Origin: Caenorhabditis remanei
Lineage: Eukaryota; Nematoda; Chromadorea; Rhabditida; Rhabditidae
Assembly (NCBI RefSeq): GCF_010183535.1
Contig: NC_071331.1
Coordinates: 868,001-932,000, forward strand
Direction of reading: 5' to 3'
Length of the DNA stretch: 64,000 nucleotides
Part shown: piece after piece, positions 23,398-33,612 of the stretch
How the letters are laid out: each line of letters begins with the position of its first letter
Numbering within the stretch: position 1 is the stretch's first letter
The notes under the pieces: generated by a model
Database searches by the model: none
Told to the model about the DNA's origin: nothing
Seen by the model: the letters and a program-made list of their open reading frames with translations, nothing else
Program-made: the position numbers and the translations under genes

Positions 23398-24352
23398 TCA
23401 CAAAGATAGTAGAAATCGCAAATTCCGTGAAAGATTGATTTTTGAATAAAGTATTTTTGAATCATTGGTTTTCATACAGTTGTTAGTTGAAATGAAAGCT
23501 TTCATAGCCTCAGAATGGAGCAAAGAAATGCTACTTGAAATTCATAGACACTGTAAAGCTGAAATTTATTAGTGTCATAGAAGGGCCACATCCTACACAC
23601 AACAGTAAAAGTTGCACAACATAAAGTTTGGTTTTAGACTTCCCAATTTTAGATTGTGAGATTGAGGTTTTCTCTTGTTTTTAAAAAATTTATTTTATAT
23701 TCCTGAACAAATTGACTTCTTTGAGTACTGTAATCAAGCAGAACTTGCTTCGTTCTTTTAACGACGCACATCAGAGTTGCATGGAAATGGAAAGTTCTTA
23801 TCCGGAAATCGAAATTCCATGCAATTTTGATCCACATTGCTGTAGATCCAGGAAAGAGAAGTTCTAAATCAAACGTTATTACTGTTTGGTGTTCTCTTTA
23901 AAGGTTTCATTGAAACAGTAAATTTGATTCTCGCGTTGGTACTATTTGTATATATTCTAAATCTGAATCAGTTATCGAATCATTCAGGATAACTTTTTGA
24001 GCATCTAAATCAGAGTTGCATGAAATTCCGATTTTCGACTTCCAACTTCCGACTTCCATATAAGGAAAATTCACATCCATGCAACCCTACAACCCATTGC
24101 TGTAGATTCCGGAAAAAACCGTTTTCCTTTTTAATCGTTATACCTGTTTGGTGCTCTCTTCAAAGATTTCAATGAAATAGTACATTCTATTCTAGCATGA
24201 AGTTGGTAACCATTCGGATTTGGAAATTTTGTTTTCTAGGATTTGTTGACTATCTCGTTCAGATTAGCCACGTGGATTGATTCTGTAACGCTCTATCTGT
24301 AGAAATTCATGTATCCAACAACGATTTTTCTGAACTTTTTTGGAAAGAGACA
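23398..24352. other. Intergenic, no gene seen
   Basis: A poly(A) signal lies about 50 bp after the preceding gene. The rest is AT-rich with repeated phrases such as CAGAGTTGCATG (about 23,770 and 24,010). Nothing else is recognised. Confidence 0.5.
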
Positions 24353-24496
24353 TATTAGCACGGCACGCTTCTTACAACCGCGCTCTACCGAAACCAAAGA
24401 AAATAGTGCGCGAAATTGAGAGACTCAGAGAAAGAAGAGACATTTTTCAAGGGCATTTCGGTGGAGCGCAGTTGTAAGATCTGTGCCGAGCTAATA
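24353..24496. mobile_element. Foldback MITE, TATTAGC(A/T)C termini
   Basis: It begins TATTAGCACGGCACGCTTC with a CGCTCTACCGAA interior and ends with the inverse, ...CGGTGGAGCGCAGTTGTAAG and GCCGAGCTAATA. TA-like ends suggest a Tc1/mariner-type family. Related copies lie near 25,530, 28,862, 31,965, 33,170 and 35,967. Confidence 0.6.
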
Positions 24497-24603
24497 CCAA
24501 AACCAAAGAAAATTGCGTGAGAAATTGAGAGATTCAGTGGAAATGAAAAATTTCTGAAGGTGTGTCCGGTAGAGCGAGGTTGTAAGACGCGTGAAACGCT
24601 TAA

Positions 24604-24702
24604 AGATCTTATCAGAAACAAAAAACACCTTGATAACATCTCTGAACTCTTTTTTCTTTGTTTTTCACTGATAAGATCTCCCTGAATTTCCTATATAAGC
24701 TT
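24604..24702. promoter_or_regulatory. Mirrored GATA core promoter, left partner missing
   Basis: AGATCTTATCAG at 24,604-24,615, ACTGATAAGATCT at 24,667-24,679 and TATATAAGCTT at 24,692-24,702. The spacer is almost the same as at 22.6 kb. No leftward gene remains. Confidence 0.7.
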
Positions 24703-24747
24703 ATCGATCCCTCCATAAACAAATCAGTTTTAACCAATTGCTCCGCG

Positions 24748-25491
24748 ATGAATCTTCTCACAGTATCCCTCTTCGCTCTGTGTGCTCAACTCATCGATGC
24801 TTCATTGGGAAACCCTGCCAGAAAGCAAAAATTCAGCACTGAAAAATGTCTCCTCGAGATCAACAAATTCAGAAATGTCATGGCAAAAAAGGGCAACTTG
24901 GCTAATATGCATGAGATTGTGAGTTTTCTTCCTTGTGATTTGTTTTTTGATAAAACTGATAAGTTTTCAGGAATACGACACATCCTTGGAACGGACATTT
25001 CCGACCTGCCAAGAAGCTATATCGGCATATATAAAGGACAATCGTATTCACTTTTTTGAATCCGACACATGTACGGGAGGCCCAAATGACGATAAGACTA
25101 TTAGCAACTTTGCAAACGAAATTCTGACGGACAAATCCAATAAATATTTGCGTCGAGTTCTCCACCCCTCCCACATGACCATGGGATGCACTCTCTTTAA
25201 GGAACCATGCATGCTCCCTTATGATGATAGCAACAGTCCAAAGGCTATTGGATCGTGTGTTTATGGAGGATCAGAGTATGTCTGTCCTTATGAGAATTGT
25301 GAAAATCTTGAAGTTTTAGGAATGTGGAGCCGATGACTGGATTGGCAAAAGGAGAAGCTGCATCGAAATGCTCGGGTGGAAAATCCAATATGTGGGAGAA
25401 TTTGTGTAAACCGACTTCGACATCATCGGTTCAGTCTACAATGTTTCATTTTGCCTTTCTTCTGTCTTTCGTGATCTTCATGTTTTTTTAA
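24748..25491 (+). CDS. GPI-anchored degenerate CAP/SCP-like protein, mosaic member
   Basis: Three exons: 24748-24918, 24971-25275 and 25320-25491, 215 residues. The leader and 5' end resemble the secreted 22.7 kb gene (same sequence before the ATG; ALCAQL in the signal peptide). The last exon (PMTGLAKGEAASKC, MWENLCKP, then a hydrophobic FLLSFVIFMFF end) resembles the 31.2/32.4 kb genes. Family motifs are weaker than elsewhere: LANMHEI, YDTSLERTFPTC, MGCTLFKEPC and SCVYGGSE, with CSGG in place of CPNG. It is probably GPI-anchored. Confidence 0.82.
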
Positions 25492-27592
25492 TTGATTGAA
25501 GTGCTTCATAAAGTATTTGTATTAGCCACCGCATTCATGTTACAACTGCGCTCTACCGCAAATAAGTAAGACCGGGAATACCACAGTGATGTGTACTCCT
25601 CTCGAACAAGCCGAATCGTTTAGTAACTGCGCTCCACCGAGGTCAGGGTTGAGAGGAATTTCGTCTTCCGCGTGGGAAATTCTCTTCAGATTCATATAAC
25701 TTATTTTCTAACCACATACATACATCACGGTCGAGATCGCATCTTTTCACATTGAAATTTCAGTTTCAAGTTATTAAAATAAAAGCAGCTCGTGCAGATG
25801 CTGCTGTTAAAATAATAGATAATCCATAGGCACCAATAATTTTCAGGAATATTGCAGATGGGAAACGCATTACGGTTTTGAGGAACTGCTTGCCATCAGA
25901 GACATTTTATTCACGATCAAACCATCTTTTATCGAAAAGTATGTTTTAAGGAAAAAATTAGTTGTGTTTCATTCTCCTCTGGTAATAGACAGTTCATGGA
26001 GTCATCAAGAGAATTATTCACCAAACAATTTCCCAGAAGAAAACGTAGTCGATCGTAGCCTATTGAAGAAAGAAGATTAGTTGGTTGAGATGGTGTGTTA
26101 TTGTCTCTCTGTGTGTACTCAGGTGTCCTTGTGTCCTCTCTTCCCATTCAACCCCATTCCGGCCACCCAATACTCGTACTAATTGCGGTACATATTGCGA
26201 GACTAATAGGTTCCTTAATACCCATGGGAAGCCACGCCCACTTTTTCCCTGGAGCATGATGGGCGTGGTCGAGTCATAGAAGACATCTCTCTCCCCGTTT
26301 CTCGTCATTCCTAGATTTGCCTCCCGGACATGGCAGTCGAACAATTTTCTTTTAATTTTTATTGAATGTATTTGTATTCTGCTACTACTATTTGAAGTTT
26401 TTCGATATTTTGGAGGATTGTGAAGGTAAGAAATGAGCTTTTGGCGTAAGGAAGTGGCTGGAAATCAATAAACTTTGGTTAATTTTATGAATTTTTTGTT
26501 TCTTTTTTTCAGATTAGATTATTTATTTTGGGTGTTGGTGGCTCTGAGATAAATGACAGTGGTCTCGTTGAGCAAAACAATGAAAAGGTCTGCAGAAAGA
26601 TCCTCTCAAAATGATGCTCTGTTAGAATCCAATACTCCGTTGAAACAAGTGAAACTGGAGGTTGAAGAGGAAAACCAATCGAACCCTTCAATAAAGGAAT
26701 TAGCAACGTCGGGACATAAAACTAGAGCTGCTACACTATTGGGCGATGGCTTGAGCTCAATGAATTGTGAGAATATTCATGTGACGACGGAACCAGCGGA
26801 GTCAAGTTAATTAGAATGGCATGAAGCCGCACGCCTCTGTCATCCACTACTCATCCAAATATTTAAACTTTTTTAAATCTGTTTTTAAAATAAAATTGGT
26901 CCTGTTAAGCAACTCTTCTTCTTTTTTTCAGACGCATTCAAATTTAATTCAGGTGGCTGGGGGACGTGGATGTAAATGCGCCACATTGGACCGGCCGTGG
27001 AGTACTTACAGAGAAAAGGGAAGTTGGTAGAAAATAAAGGGAATTTGAAGGGAAAACATGAAAAATATGATATCACAACCATTTTTCTGGGAATTTTTTT
27101 TTTCTATTTTTCGATGGAGTTTCGCTTTTCGAAGCGAATATACACAATAAAAAAGAGATATTTGGACATTTTCGTGTACAAACATTTTCAAAAGAAAGAA
27201 AATTGTTTTACAAGTTCGTAAAAAGTTTTTATTTTCTTGAATGTGTAAAATGGAAGAGAAAAGAAAAGAGTTAGGCCATCTCGTAAATAGTTAGAGCATT
27301 GGGTCCTTCCTCTTTTTGAGAGGCTCTTCGAAATAGACGCAGAGAAACTCCCCCATACTACTGATAAGAAACTAGAACCTCAAAATTGCATTCATGTTGG
27401 CATCTGGAAAAGTTATTGCATAAAGCTCACAAATAGGGTCAGTTGGTGCCATTGTTTTTAACTCAGCGGAGCCCGGAGGTGTTCAATTCTAAAATAGATA
27501 CCTAACTGTGTTTGCTGATGTTCAAAGAAAGCTAACAAAACTGAATAAAAATGTTTATTGTGGAATTCTCATTTAAATATGTAAGGTTATGT
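25492..27592. other. Intergenic region with a MITE fragment and a shared duplicated segment
   Basis: A fragment of the ACTGCGCTCTACCG foldback family lies near 25,530, and a truncated GTTGAG(A/C)GGAATTTCG-type piece near 25,640. The segment about 26,110-26,200 (CAGGTGTCCTTGTGTCC..TCTTCCCATTCAACC) is similar to 30,030-30,110. One short open frame is listed separately. Otherwise no support for genes. Confidence 0.5.
26553..26810 (+). CDS. Possible small hydrophilic protein, unrecognised
   Basis: An 85-codon open frame whose composition is protein-like: Ser/Glu/Lys-rich, with an acidic stretch VKLEVEEENQ. It is preceded by a good acceptor (TTTCTTTTTTTCAG at about 26,513), so it may be a terminal exon rather than a whole gene. 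No domain is recognised. The neighbouring frames look non-coding. Confidence 0.3.
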   Translation: MTVVSLSKTMKRSAERSSQNDALLESNTPLKQVKLEVEEENQSNPSIKELATSGHKTRAATLLGDGLSSMNCENIHVTTEPAESS

Positions 27593-28591
27593 TTATTCAA
27601 ATGGAGTTACAGACATTTCAATACGTCGGATGCCAATTTTAAAAGTAGCATTCTTTGATCTATCATCAGTTTGGATAACCTCGCCGGCTAAATCCCATAG
27701 TTTCATTCCCAAAATCGTCGATCCATCGTTTGTCATATTTTTACTATGAATCCTTAGATATTTTAGATTCGGAAACTCTCCAGTCTTCCATTTTCTGAGT
27801 AACACATCCAAATCCTTGTTTCCCAAAAAAGACCCTCCGAGTGTAATTGTAGTGGAAGTGCACGTCAAAAGAGGTTTCAGAGTGAACCAATAGGAACTTG
27901 TGATACTAATCTTCTGCGGCCATGAATTGAAAACTGGGATGAAATCAGGCTTAATAAAAGATACCAGTCTAAGATCCTCAACCTGCCCAAAATTACTGGA
28001 TATCTTGTTCCAGAACAATTGTTGATATTTTGTTCTTTTAAGGTGAATAGTGAGAGTCTCGAATTCCAGTTGTAAGTCAAACAAATCAGAAATAGTTGGT
28101 AGTAATTGAACTTCATTATAGTAAACACTATCAGTTGAAATCTTGCATTTAAACATCTTTAATAGATGTTGAATCACCGATAGAACTCCTTCTCGATAAT
28201 CATCCCAGAATGTTGAGATTTTTAAACTGCAGGAACTCACTGGTACAGTAACCCCTTCAATTTTACACTGTTGAATATTAGACTCCTTGCTTATTCCAGT
28301 GTTGAAATAAATGAAGATTCTAAATGTATTTCTGCTATTTTCAGAAGACACTTCGATTTTTTGGTAAAAACTGCCCAGAACAACCGAAACGTTTTGAGAG
28401 TATAAACGAGCATTATTGATTTGAATCGAGATTTTCTTGGAGCAAAGAGAGAGTTTGATTCTGGAAATGAAGAATAATTGGAGATTAGTCAGGTTAGATA
28501 GGCATACTTACTTCTCACCGATACCCAACAATTTGAATATCTCACACAGAACCAATCGAGGAAGATGGAGGAGGGGGAATGGGGAAGGCAT
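27593..28591 (-). CDS. F-box protein with FBA2 (F-box associated type 2) domain
   Basis: Two exons, 28591-28512 and 28460-27593, 315 residues. The start ATG gives MPSPFPLLHLPRLVLCEIF, a nematode F-box beginning at residue 2 and running across the junction (LLGIGEK then LSLCSKK). The central part is variable. The C-terminal part (about residues 175-260), with FGQVEDLRLVSF, the LLTCTSTTITL core, a KDLDVLLRKW turn and the LKYLRIHS strand, fits FBA2. Such proteins are thought to be substrate adaptors of SCF (Skp1-Cullin-F-box) ubiquitin ligases. This family is hugely expanded and fast evolving in Caenorhabditis, often in variable regions like this one. The donor is GTAAGT and the phases agree. 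Confidence 0.88.
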
Positions 28592-28861
28592 TGGGGCAGA
28601 GATAGACAACGGTAAATGAGTATGAAGAGAAAAGGAGTAATGAGATGAGACTGTGGGAATGGAGGAGTGCCTGCGTTTCGTGGCGAGACCACAGCAAGTC
28701 GTAGATGGGGAATCTATATGAACAATGACGAATCGATCGGCCCAAGTACTATCATTGCGCACACAGTTGTTCTGTTATTTTCCCACAGACACTTCCCGCT
28801 ATGATGTGGTCTCATCTCATTACTCCCTTTCTCTTCATACTCATTTCATCGTCTTCTATTA

Positions 28862-29003
28862 TATTAGCTCAGCACAGTTCTTGCAACAGCGCTCCACCGA
28901 AATCCCTTTGAAAAATGTATTTTTTCTCTGAGTCTCTCAATTTCGCACACTGTTTTCTTTGGTTTCGGTAGAGCGTGATTGTAATAAGCGTGCCGTGCTA
29001 ATA
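28862..29003. mobile_element. Foldback MITE, TTAGC termini
   Basis: TATTAGCTCAGCACAGTTC at the left and the inverse of TATTAGCACGGCACGC at the right (GCGTGCCGTGCTAATA). Inner inverted GCGCTCCACCGAAA / TTTCGGTAGAGCG. Same family as 24,353-24,496. Confidence 0.65.
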
Positions 29004-29087
29004 CATCTAGAACTAACAACTGTATAAAAACCAATGCTTCAAAAAAATCTTTATTCAGAAATCAAACTCTCAAGAAATTTGTGGTTA

Positions 29088-29760
29088 TCACGCTTTGCAC
29101 ATGTACTCGCTTATCTCAGATTTTCCATTCGGGCACTGGCTCGCTGGTTTTCCTCTCTTCAATCCATCTAGTGGTTTCATGTTTCTAAACGTAATAGGGT
29201 GTTGTTGGAGTACTGTAGTTATGCAGAACTTACTCAGGTCCTCCAAAGAAGCACATTGTTGTGGCTTTGTCCGTAGCGTTCCGAGGCTGACCGGGGAAAG
29301 GACAAGGCGTTCTCAAGATGACACATCCGATCCCAGCATGAAGAGGATGCACAAATTGACGAGACACATCTATGTCTGCAATGCGGCTATTTGGATCCAT
29401 AATATCATTAGCCTCTCTTGAATCGATATCCCTGATGGTGTCAGATTCCTTTTCTAGATTGAGTGATTGAAAGAGCAACGCACGATGATCTTTTGCTGCA
29501 TGCTCCGCCACGGTACAAGTGGAGATTTTCTTCTCGAGAGATGCATTATAAACCTGAAAATTTCAGTATGAATCGAACTTTTCTGATAAGTGCAAACTCA
29601 CAATCGCATTCATGTTTGCAACTGGAAGAGCTACTGCAAAACTCTCTCTGACTCGATTCATATAGTCGACAACGATCTGTTGGACGTCTTCAGGAATAGC
29701 AGTGACGAGTGGAGCATGCCAAATGAAGACGATAGCAGAGAAGGTGATAAGAAGTTTCAT
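29088..29760 (-). CDS. Secreted degenerate CAP/SCP-like protein
   Basis: Three exons: 29760-29602, 29553-29234 and 29184-29088, 191 residues. Signal peptide MKLLITFSAIVFIWHAPLVTA, then IPEDVQQIVVDYMNRVRESF, LPVANMNAI, YNASLEKKISTCTVAEHAAK, RQFVHPLHAGIGCVILRTPC, MCFFGGPE and GLKRGKPASQCPNGKSEISEYMCKA. No hydrophobic tail; secreted. It is a near-duplicate of the gene at 30,293. The 160 bp at the 3' end of its exon 2 is almost identical in the two copies, while the 5' half differs more, which suggests gene conversion. Confidence 0.88.
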
Positions 29761-29810
29761 CGCGGAGCTGTTTGTTGGAACTGATTGGTTTATGGAGGAA
29801 TCGATGAACT

Positions 29811-29930
29811 TATATAGGAAATTCCAGGAGATCTTATCAGTGAAAAATGAAAAAAAAAGGTAGTTCAGATGCTATCAAGGTGTTTTTTGTATAACTGATA
29901 AGATCTCTCTTCTTATTTCTATATAAGCTC
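29811..29930. promoter_or_regulatory. Mirrored GATA core promoter with an orphan right half
   Basis: Leftward for the 29.1 kb gene: AGATCTTATCAGT at 29,829-29,841 and an inverted TATATAAG at about 29,809-29,816. Rightward: ACTGATAAGATCT at 29,894-29,906 and TATATAAGCTC at 29,920-29,930, matching the promoters at 31.1 and 32.3 kb, including GAAAATCT and CAGTTTGACA downstream. No gene follows on the right. Confidence 0.75.
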
Positions 29931-30292
29931 GAAAATCTATGAAAAAAAATCAGTTTGACATCACGCTCTGGCATATTCATTAAACAATTACCCAGGTTTA
30001 TTATCAGAGTATCAGTGTGTCGCTGTGGGCTCAGGTGTCATAATGTCATCTCTTCCCATTCAACCTCATTTCGACCTCCTAATACTGGTACTTATTGCAA
30101 AATTGCCATGCCGATGGACACAACCGTTATCACCACAAAAATATTTCAGGAGCACCTTAGATTACAGCTTCACAATGTCTAGTACTCAATTTATGATGTT
30201 TTGATCCATTCAGAGAGAAACTTTCATTTCAACCAAGAACTATAAAAACCCTTCTTTATTCAGAAATAAAACTCTATAGGAAAACGTAGTGA
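29931..30292. other. Non-coding interval where a rightward family gene would be expected
   Basis: It begins with the 5' leader typical of the 31.2/32.4 kb genes, then switches to sequence similar to 26,110-26,200. No ATG with a signal peptide and none of the family motifs follow. It looks like a deletion or replacement of the right-hand partner gene. Confidence 0.55.
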
Positions 30293-30969
30293 TCACGCTC
30301 TGCACATGTAGTCGCTTATCTCAGACTTTCCATTCGGGCATTGGCTTGCAGGTTTTCCTCTCTTCAATCCTTCCAGTGGTTTCATGTTTCTAAAAGTTAT
30401 GGGTTTTTATTGGGGCACCGTAGTTGTGCAGATCTTACTCAGGTCCTCCAAAGAAGCACATTGTTGTGGCTTTGTCCGTAGCGTTCCGAGGCTGACCGGG
30501 GAAAGGACAAGGCGTTCTCAAGATGACACATCCGATCCCAGCATGAAGAGGATGCACAAATTGACGAGTCAGATCTATGTCTGCAATGCGGCTATTTTGA
30601 TCCATAATATCGCTAGCTCTTCTTGAATCAATATCCCCATCGGTGTCAGGTCCCTTGTCTAGATTGAGTGATTTGAAAAAAATTGCACGATGGTCTTTTC
30701 CCGCATGCTCCGCCACGGTACAAGTGGAGATTTTCTTCTCGAGAGATGCGTTGTAGACCTGAAACGTTAAGTATGGATCAAACTGTTCTGATAAGAGACA
30801 AGGAACTTACAATTGCGTTCATGTTGGCAACTGGAAGAGCTACTGCAAAACTCTCTCTGACTCGATTCATATAGTCGACAACGATCTGTTGGACGTCTTC
30901 AGGAATAGCAGTGACGAGTGGAGCTTGCCAAATGAAGAGGATTGCAGAGAAGACGAGAAGAAGTTTCAT
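30293..30969 (-). CDS. Secreted degenerate CAP/SCP-like protein
   Basis: Three exons: 30969-30811, 30758-30439 and 30389-30293, 191 residues. Same architecture as the 29.1 kb gene, with signal peptide MKLLLVFSAILFIWQAPLVTA, then IPEDVQQIVVDYMNRVRESF, ANMNAI, ISTCTVAEHAGK, GIGCVILRTPC, MCFFGGPE and CPNGKSEISDYMCRA. It differs from its sister mainly in the middle of exon 2. Secreted. It shares a divergent promoter with the gene at 31,203. Confidence 0.88.
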
Positions 30970-31016
30970 CTCGAAGCAGTTTGTTGGAACTGATTGATTT
31001 GTGGAGGAATTTGATG

Positions 31017-31145
31017 AGCTTATATAGGAAATTCCGGGAGATCTTATCAGTGAAAAACAAAGAAAAAGGTAGTTCAACGATTTTATCAATGTGTTTTTTG
31101 TATAACTGATAAGATCGCTCTCTCCTCATTTCCCTATATAAGCTC
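31017..31145. promoter_or_regulatory. Divergent GATA core promoter (30.3 / 31.2 kb pair)
   Basis: Leftward: AGATCTTATCAGT at 31,039-31,051 with an inverted TATATAAGC at about 31,018-31,026. Rightward: ACTGATAAGATC at 31,105-31,116 and TATATAAGCTC at 31,135-31,145. Both halves have an intact gene. Confidence 0.78.
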
Positions 31146-31202
31146 AAAAATCTGAAAAGGAAGTCAGTTTGACAAGACAAATTGTCTCAACTACTCTACA
31201 CA

Positions 31203-31866
31203 ATGAAGCTTCTCGTGGTCTTTGGTGTCTTTTTCATTTTCTGCGGTAAGATCTCTGCCCTTGCTTCATTTGCCAACATGACAGTGTCTTACAGCTCAAA
31301 TTGTCAATTCCACTCCTATTTCGGAACAGGACAAGAAAGAGGCCATTGAATTTTTCAATAGACAACGCAACAACTTTGCAAAGGTAGTTCCGGTGGCCAA
31401 CATGAATGAGATTGTGTACGACGCGGCATTGGAAGACAAGTATCCGATATGTGAACATGCTAAGAAACTGCAAAAACAAGACTGGCGTGTTGAGTTATTC
31501 ACCCACCTGGGGTTCTCCGCCAGCCCCGATTACGCAGGTATATATACACCCGAAGAGGCGGAGGAGCTGGCGAAGGAAACTGGTGAAAAAACATTTCGAG
31601 ATGAGAAATGGTTTCTCAACCCTCCTCATACTCGGCTCGCATGCTACTATTTTGAGAAACCTTGCACTAAGGAAGATCTGAATGGAATGTGCATTTTTGG
31701 AGGGTCTGAGTAAGTTAACTATAAGTATTTAACAGAAAACTATGGATTTCTATTTAGGAATGTTCCACCAATGAGAGGATTGATAAAAGGAGAACCAGGA
31801 TCAAAATGCCCGAATGGAAAGTCTGAGAAGTGGGAGAACATGTGTAAGCCGTCTTCGCCATCATAG
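31203..31866 (+). CDS. Degenerate CAP/SCP-like protein that has lost its GPI tail
   Basis: Three exons: 31203-31245, 31295-31709 and 31758-31866, 188 residues. Signal peptide MKLLVVFGVFFIFCG, then FFNRQRNNFAKVVPVANMNEI, YDAALEDKYPICEHAKKLQ, LNPPHTRLACYYFEKPC, MCIFGGSE and KGEPGSKCPNGKSEKWENMCKP. A TAG at 31,864 ends the protein. The sequence after it stays in frame for 21 codons and encodes a Ser-rich plus hydrophobic end like that of the sister gene at 32,418. So this copy should be secreted while its sister is anchored. The intron after VANMNEI, present elsewhere in the family, is absent here. Confidence 0.87.
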
Positions 31867-32323
31867 GTTTCGTCTGCCATCTCTTATCTTGGTTCCGTTC
31901 TCTCTTTAGTGATCTCTATGTGTTTCTATTGATTGAATTGATTCATAAAATGAAGGGATTTTTTAGCCATCGCATTCATGTTACAACTGCGCCCCACCGC
32001 AAACACAGTGATGTGTACTACCCTTAAAAAAGGCAAATCTATTAGTAACTGCGCTCCACCGAGCCAGGGTTGAGCGGAATTCCGCCTTCCACCTTCCGCC
32101 AAGATGATACCAGCTTGAAAATTTTGTTCGTCAACTCGAATTTAATGATATTTCTCGAGGTTTTTTGCAGCAATGCTATCAGTTTTTATTCCATCCCCAA
32201 AGACTTGTCCATGCGGTCGATTAAATACTCATTTGAGCGTGTTTGCATCGTGAGAGTTCCCAAATAAAAAACTCAATCTCAACGTTGAACACATTTTTGA
32301 CCGTGAACTGGTTCACATTTTCT
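31867..32323. other. Relict GPI tail and repeat fragments
   Basis: 31,867-31,932 is the former tail of the preceding gene. Fragments follow of the ACTGCGCCCCACCGCAAAC foldback family (about 31,965 and 32,045) and of the GTTGAGCGGAATTCCGCC family (about 32,068). No gene. Confidence 0.55.
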
Positions 32324-32360
32324 ACAGATAAGATCTCTCCTCATTTCCTTATATAAGCTC
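32324..32360 (+). promoter_or_regulatory. GATA + TATA core promoter (variant)
   Basis: ACAGATAAGATCT at 32,324-32,336, with AGATAA in place of TGATAA, and TATATAAGCTC at 32,350-32,360. No mirrored partner is seen. Confidence 0.68.
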
Positions 32361-32417
32361 GAAAATCTGAAAAGGAAGTCAGTTTGACAAGAAGAAGTGT
32401 TTCAACTACTCTACACA

Positions 32418-33135
32418 ATGAAGCTTCTCGTAGTCCTTGGTGTCTTCTCCATTCTCTGTGGTAAGATCTTTTTCTTTGCCTTATTTGCCATCATAGGATT
32501 GTCTTACAGCTCAAATTGTCGATTCTGCTCATGTTTCGGAACAGGACAAGAAAGCGGCCATTAAATTTTACAATAGAGCCCGTAACAACTTTGCAAAGGA
32601 AGTTCCGGTGGCCAATATGAATGAGATTGTGTACGACGACTCTCTCGAAAACAAGTATCCGATATGCGAACATGCTTTGCAACTTGAAAAACAAGACTCC
32701 CGTGTTCAAGTATTCCATCGCCTCGACTTCACCGGCCCTGATTCCTCAGGTATATATACACACGAAGAGGCGAAGAAACTGGCAATGGAAACTGGTGAAA
32801 AAAAAGTTCGAGATGAGATATGGTTTCTCAACCCTTCCCATACTCGACTCGCATGCCACTTATTTGAAAAACCTTGCCCTAAAAAAGAAAATCTAAAAGG
32901 GCTGTGCATTTTTGCAGGGTCCGAGTAAGTTAACTATGAGAATTCAACAGAAAACTTTGGATTTTTGTTTAGAAATGTTCCGCCAATGAGTAAATTAATA
33001 AAAGGAGAACCTGGATCAAAATGCCCGAATGGAAAGTCTGAGAAGTGGGAGAATCTGTGTAAAACATCGATTTCGTCTACAATCTCTTATCTTGGCTCCG
33101 TTCTCTTTTTCGTGATCTTCATGAGTTTCTATTGA
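32418..33135 (+). CDS. GPI-anchored degenerate CAP/SCP-like protein
   Basis: Three exons: 32418-32460, 32510-32924 and 32973-33135, 206 residues. Signal peptide MKLLVVLGVFSILCG, then FYNRARNNFAKEVPVANMNEI, YDDSLENKYPICEHALQLE, HTRLACHLFEKPC, LCIFAGSE and KGEPGSKCPNGKSEKWENLCKT. The end is Ser-rich, then YLGSVLFFVIFMSFY, a GPI-type signal. It is a tandem duplicate of the gene at 31,203 and likewise lacks the first internal intron of the family. Confidence 0.87.
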
Positions 33136-33612
33136 TTGAATTGGTTTATAAAATGAAGGGATTCTTATTAGCCACCGCATTCATGTTACAACTGCGCCCC
33201 ACCGCAAACAAGAAAGACCGGGAATACATTTGTACTCAAGTCTTATTTGGCACCATGCCAACCGCTTTGCGATGGGGCGCATTTTCGCGATCTTGAGCTT
33301 CGCACCCCTGTGCTCAAACCGCATTCCGCAGTCACAACTTATTTCTTTCTCAAGTCCGATAGAGCGCGTTTGCCCACTTTTTTTTGCAAACCATCGAATC
33401 AAACACCAAAACTCAGTATCCCACAACGATAAAAAAGGAACAGTCAAGAGAATGAATGCAAATTCCCACCGCCGACAACAAAATCTGTATGCTTTTCCCT
33501 CCTCTTCCTGTTTCCCGTGACCTCCCCTCATATTATATTTTATTTTCCCTTTGCCACATCTTTAGGAAAATTTTTCTGGAAAAAATTCATTTCTTGCCAC
33601 GACTAGAAGAGA
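33136..33612. other. Intergenic with foldback-family fragment
   Basis: CTGCGCCCCACCGCAAACAAG near 33,190 belongs to the foldback family. A minus-strand open frame across 33,181-33,531 is not supported by any motif or splice pattern. Confidence 0.5.

Noticed and set aside
33181..33531. A 116-codon minus-strand frame with some cysteines
   Set aside because: No splice pattern, no motif, and it overlaps a foldback-family fragment.
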